Shown one piece after another: positions 10,955-13,409 of a stretch of 13,409 bases of DNA. Position numbers and translations under genes: made by a program. Position 1 is the stretch's first letter; every line of letters starts with the position of its first letter. Source of the DNA: CAVPHV01 sp964465915 (lineage in GTDB: Bacteria; Actinomycetota; Acidimicrobiia; Spongiisociales; UBA5794); contig CAYXMJ010000079.1 in the NCBI GenBank assembly GCA_964465915.1, positions 1-13,409 of the forward strand. Reading direction: 5' to 3'. The notes beneath the pieces are model-generated. The model was not told the origin of the DNA, did no database searches, and saw only the letters and a program-made list of their open reading frames with translations.

Positions 10955-13409
10955 ATGTACGAGCAGCAGACGCAACACGCAGACGCCACACCCAAGTGGG
11001 GCCGCTTCTTCGGTTTCCTGGCCGGGGGCATCGTGGCAGGTCTTGCCGTTGGAGAACCCGGCCCGCTCGGGTTGCTTGGCGCCATCATCGGCTTGGTGGC
11101 CGCATTGTCCGGTCGCAAGGAGTCGACGCCCAGCTTGGTCGAGGTTGGGGTATTTGTCCGTGAAGCCTTCCGCGATGGCGACATCGACGCCGACACCTAT
11201 GAGCGCCTTGCGGAGCGGCTCCGGGCCCAGGGATTCTGGATGGCGCCTGCCACCCAGGTGGTACCCGAGGCCGAAACGCCGGCTCCAATGGCGGCTTCAT
11301 CGGCGGCGGTTGCCACCGCACCGGCACCTCCTCGGTCTGCGCCCCCAACCGTCGTATCGACTCCGCCACGTCCTCCGGCAAAGCCGCGGGTCGCCGCCTC
11401 GCGACCCGCTACTCCGCCGCCGGTCAAGCCGCCCGCAGCGCCGGCCCGTCCGCCGACACCTGCGAAGCCGCTTCCCGACCGGCCACCCACTCCTGCGCCG
11501 GCCCCCCGTCGCGTGCCGACCTTCGTCAGCACGATCCTCGCCCCGGTCCGCAGCTTCTGGGAGGCGTTGGCCGGAGACTTTGCCGTGCAGGGCCTCGGAT
11601 CGCTCGGCGTTCTGTTGGTCTTCACCGCAACCCTCGGGTTTGTCTTCTTCGCCTTCACCTCGGTCGGCGTCGCCTACCGGCCGGTCGCCGAAGTGCTTGT
11701 GCCTGTGGTGCTATTCGGCATGGCCGCCTTCCTGCGGCGTCGCAAGGCGGCATTCATGGCGGCCGCCGTGGAGTTCCTCGGCGGTGCGGTGACGCCGGTG
11801 ATGGTGTTCGCCGCGATTGTCGACGGTTCGGCGTTCCTCCCCGATCTGGAGCGAGGTGCCCTGGTGGCGGCGCTGGCTTTGGCGGCTCTCATGATGGCCG
11901 CCGCATACAGCTGGATGGTGCATCGCCGTCCGACCTCGCCGCTGCGCTTCCTGGTTGCTCCGCTGGTGTGGTCGGCGGTCGGCGTCGTCGGTCTCGTCTT
12001 CCGCGAAGGCGCCTCCGCCGCCCAGATGGCGCTTGTCGTCGGCGCCGTGGCCGGCACCGCATGGTTGGTCAAGCTCCGGCCGGATGGGGCGCTGGCCGGC
12101 GCCACCCGCCTCATGGCGCCTTTCGGACTGGTCGTGGCCTACACCCTCGTCGTGGTGTTCTCCCTCGCTGAGGGATGGCCGCTCGGGCCGATGCTCGCCT
12201 CCGGCATTGCGGCTATCGCCGCCATTGAAGCAATGCGCTCCATGGTGGCGCGGTCCTGGATCGTCGAGGCGGCGGTGGTTGTTGCTACTGCAGCCGCGGC
12301 AGCGGTCACGGTTGACCCGGTGTGGGTCGGCGTCGCCGCCACCGCAGTCTTCCTGGCGCTCGCCGAGCGTTGGGCCATCGCCGGAGAAGCCGATACCGAA
12401 CTGGCCGTGAGGGTGTTGAGCGGGGCGGCTCTGGCCGGCGCGTTCGTGGCCATCTGGCAACCTGAGCCGCTCATCGCGGTGAGCGGACTCATCACCATCT
12501 GGGCCAACGTGCGCCGCTTCCGCCCACTGCCTGGTCTCGAACTGGCGACCGCGCTGGTTGCTGCAGTTGCGCCGGTCGGGATCGTGGTTGGGCTGGCGTT
12601 GCTGGTCGACGTGCCGACTGCGGCACTCGTCGGCGGTGTCGCTGTGCTTGCAGTGTCGCTCGGTGTCCGCCTGACGGCTCCCGGCGACGTCTTCTACCAA
12701 ATGTGGGTCGTTGGAGCCGCGGTGCTCGTGGCTCTTGGGGCGGCAGCCGGCTGGCCCGTCCTCGCCGGCGACTACCGGTTGGGCGTGGCCGTCTTCATGG
12801 CAGCCGTGGCTGCAGTCCTTCCCCGGATCCGGGTCGACGCCCGACTCTGGGCCGGAGCTGCCCTCGCCTATTGGGGATGGATCCTGCTCGCCGAGGCGGC
12901 GCAGCTCAGCGGTGACGTCCGAACTGCGGTTGTCGCCGCGATTGGGCTCGGCGCGGTGCTCACAGGTGTGTTCGTTCCGGAACGTACCGGCGGACACGTC
13001 GCCGCGGTCGGACACGTCGTGGCTCTGTCAGCCTTTGCATATGCCCCTCAATCGTGGTGGCTGGTTGGCGCCCTCGCAGGCTGGGTTGCGGGCTGGACGG
13101 CCGAGGTCGTCACCGAGGACCGCTCGCCGCTGCAGCGGCTCGGCGGTGAGGAGGTGTCCGCGACGGACGTGGGGTGGGTGCAGGCCGTGGTACTCGTTGC
13201 GAGTGTTCCCGTCCTCGCCGCCTTTGCAGCGCTGGAGATCTGGCCCAACGTCGAGTTCACCGCGCTCACGTGGACGGCCGCCATTCTCGGTGTCATCTAC
13301 GCCGGCTTCGCCGGCTTGGTCACGGCGCGACCCCGCCTTGCAGAGGTGGCGGCCTTCGGCAGCGTGGCGCTCACCACAGCCGCGGTGGGTCTGGCGTTTG
13401 CCGAGTTCG
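10955..13409 (+). CDS. Very large polytopic membrane protein, N-terminal 818 residues (3' end outside window)
   Basis: One open frame runs from the ATG at 10955 to the window end with no stop or frameshift. Order: a short Gly-rich membrane hairpin (14-53), a charged helical segment with DGDIDADTYERLAERLRAQG (60-95, faintly SHOCT-like), a long Pro/Ala/Arg-rich disordered linker (97-187), and from about residue 205 a nearly unbroken series of hydrophobic helices, probably more than fifteen within the visible part. Small RRR or RPR loops separate the helices, as in LRRRK near 258 and VHRRP. The layout recalls DUF2339 and the SCO7613-type giant membrane proteins of actinobacteria, which have no known function. 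I see no transporter, glycosyltransferase or catalytic motif. It is divergent from the kinase operon across 106 bp, so it may be regulated by that system or take part in its sensing; this is inference only. Confidence 0.85.
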   Translation, partial: MYEQQTQHADATPKWGRFFGFLAGGIVAGLAVGEPGPLGLLGAIIGLVAALSGRKESTPSLVEVGVFVREAFRDGDIDADTYERLAERLRAQGFWMAPATQVVPEAETPAPMAASSAAVATAPAPPRSAPPTVVSTPPRPPAKPRVAASRPATPPPVKPPAAPARPPTPAKPLPDRPPTPAPAPRRVPTFVSTILAPVRSFWEALAGDFAVQGLGSLGVLLVFTATLGFVFFAFTSVGVAYRPVAEVLVPVVLFGMAAFLRRRKAAFMAAAVEFLGGAVTPVMVFAAIVDGSAFLPDLERGALVAALALAALMMAAAYSWMVHRRPTSPLRFLVAPLVWSAVGVVGLVFREGASAAQMALVVGAVAGTAWLVKLRPDGALAGATRLMAPFGLVVAYTLVVVFSLAEGWPLGPMLASGIAAIAAIEAMRSMVARSWIVEAAVVVATAAAAAVTVDPVWVGVAATAVFLALAERWAIAGEADTELAVRVLSGAALAGAFVAIWQPEPLIAVSGLITIWANVRRFRPLPGLELATALVAAVAPVGIVVGLALLVDVPTAALVGGVAVLAVSLGVRLTAPGDVFYQMWVVGAAVLVALGAAAGWPVLAGDYRLGVAVFMAAVAAVLPRIRVDARLWAGAALAYWGWILLAEAAQLSGDVRTAVVAAIGLGAVLTGVFVPERTGGHVAAVGHVVALSAFAYAPQSWWLVGALAGWVAGWTAEVVTEDRSPLQRLGGEEVSATDVGWVQAVVLVASVPVLAAFAALEIWPNVEFTALTWTAAILGVIYAGFAGLVTARPRLAEVAAFGSVALTTAAVGLAFAEF

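Noticed and set aside
11711..13015. Minus-strand open frame of about 434 codons, rich in His/Arg/Asp, opposite the large membrane protein.
   Set aside because: The composition is the mirror image of an Ala/Val-rich membrane protein. The plus-strand frame has a perfect ribosome site and runs unbroken to the window end.
1..13409. CRISPR array, insertion sequence, prophage or defence island.
   Set aside because: No spaced direct repeats, transposase, integrase, nuclease or phage-type gene is visible. The gene set is metabolic, envelope and regulatory.

Overview
The window is GC-rich, with ATGA start/stop overlaps, strong Shine-Dalgarno sites mixed with leaderless-looking starts, and TANNNT -10 boxes. 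The gene content is actinobacterial: a WS/DGAT acyltransferase, DUF2505, HisKA_3/NarL two-component genes and a MetX-type acyltransferase. The secreted phosphodiesterase carries Cys-bounded 'HVIRRN-KWLA...TYVVRTW' modules of a kind I associate with Acidimicrobiia. My best guess is an uncultured or little-studied acidimicrobiial actinobacterium; this is inference, not a marker-gene result. I see no rRNA or tRNA gene, CRISPR array, insertion sequence or phage gene. No intergenic gap exceeds about 200 bp.

Layout. (1) Positions 3-1165 (+): the C-terminal part of a PlsC/Gat1-like acyltransferase, then a small PLDc_N-type two-helix membrane protein coupled by ATGA. (2) 1156-2727 (-): a secreted alkaline-phosphatase-superfamily phosphodiesterase with two tandem N-terminal modules joined by poly-Thr/poly-Pro linkers. 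It converges on and overlaps the previous gene. (3) 2873-6082 (-), probably one operon in transcription order: DUF2505 START-like protein, WS/DGAT wax ester/triacylglycerol synthase (ATGA-coupled, with an unusual C-terminal Cys/His tail), PNPOx-like flavin-binding protein, LiaF-like membrane protein. (4) 6201-8964 (+): metX with a good promoter that corrects its start, a 190-bp structured spacer, murI (glutamate racemase) and a macro-domain protein with a leaderless-type promoter. (5) 9068-10848 (-): histidine kinase and NarL-type regulator, ATGA-coupled. (6) 10955-13409 (+): a very large polytopic membrane protein, divergent from the kinase and cut by the window end.

How the genes fit together. 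Three stretches concern lipid or envelope: the PlsC-like acyltransferase with PLDc_N, DUF2505 with WS/DGAT (neutral-lipid storage), and MurI (D-Glu for peptidoglycan). MetX feeds methionine biosynthesis. The kinase/regulator pair faces the giant membrane protein across a 106-bp divergent region holding a perfect inverted repeat, so the membrane protein is a candidate target or partner. The most unusual items are the Cys/His tail on the WS/DGAT, the nested and possibly alternative hairpins between metX and murI, and the 90-bp foldback between the convergent macro-domain and regulator genes. I found no clearly new multi-gene system such as a defence island or mobile element.
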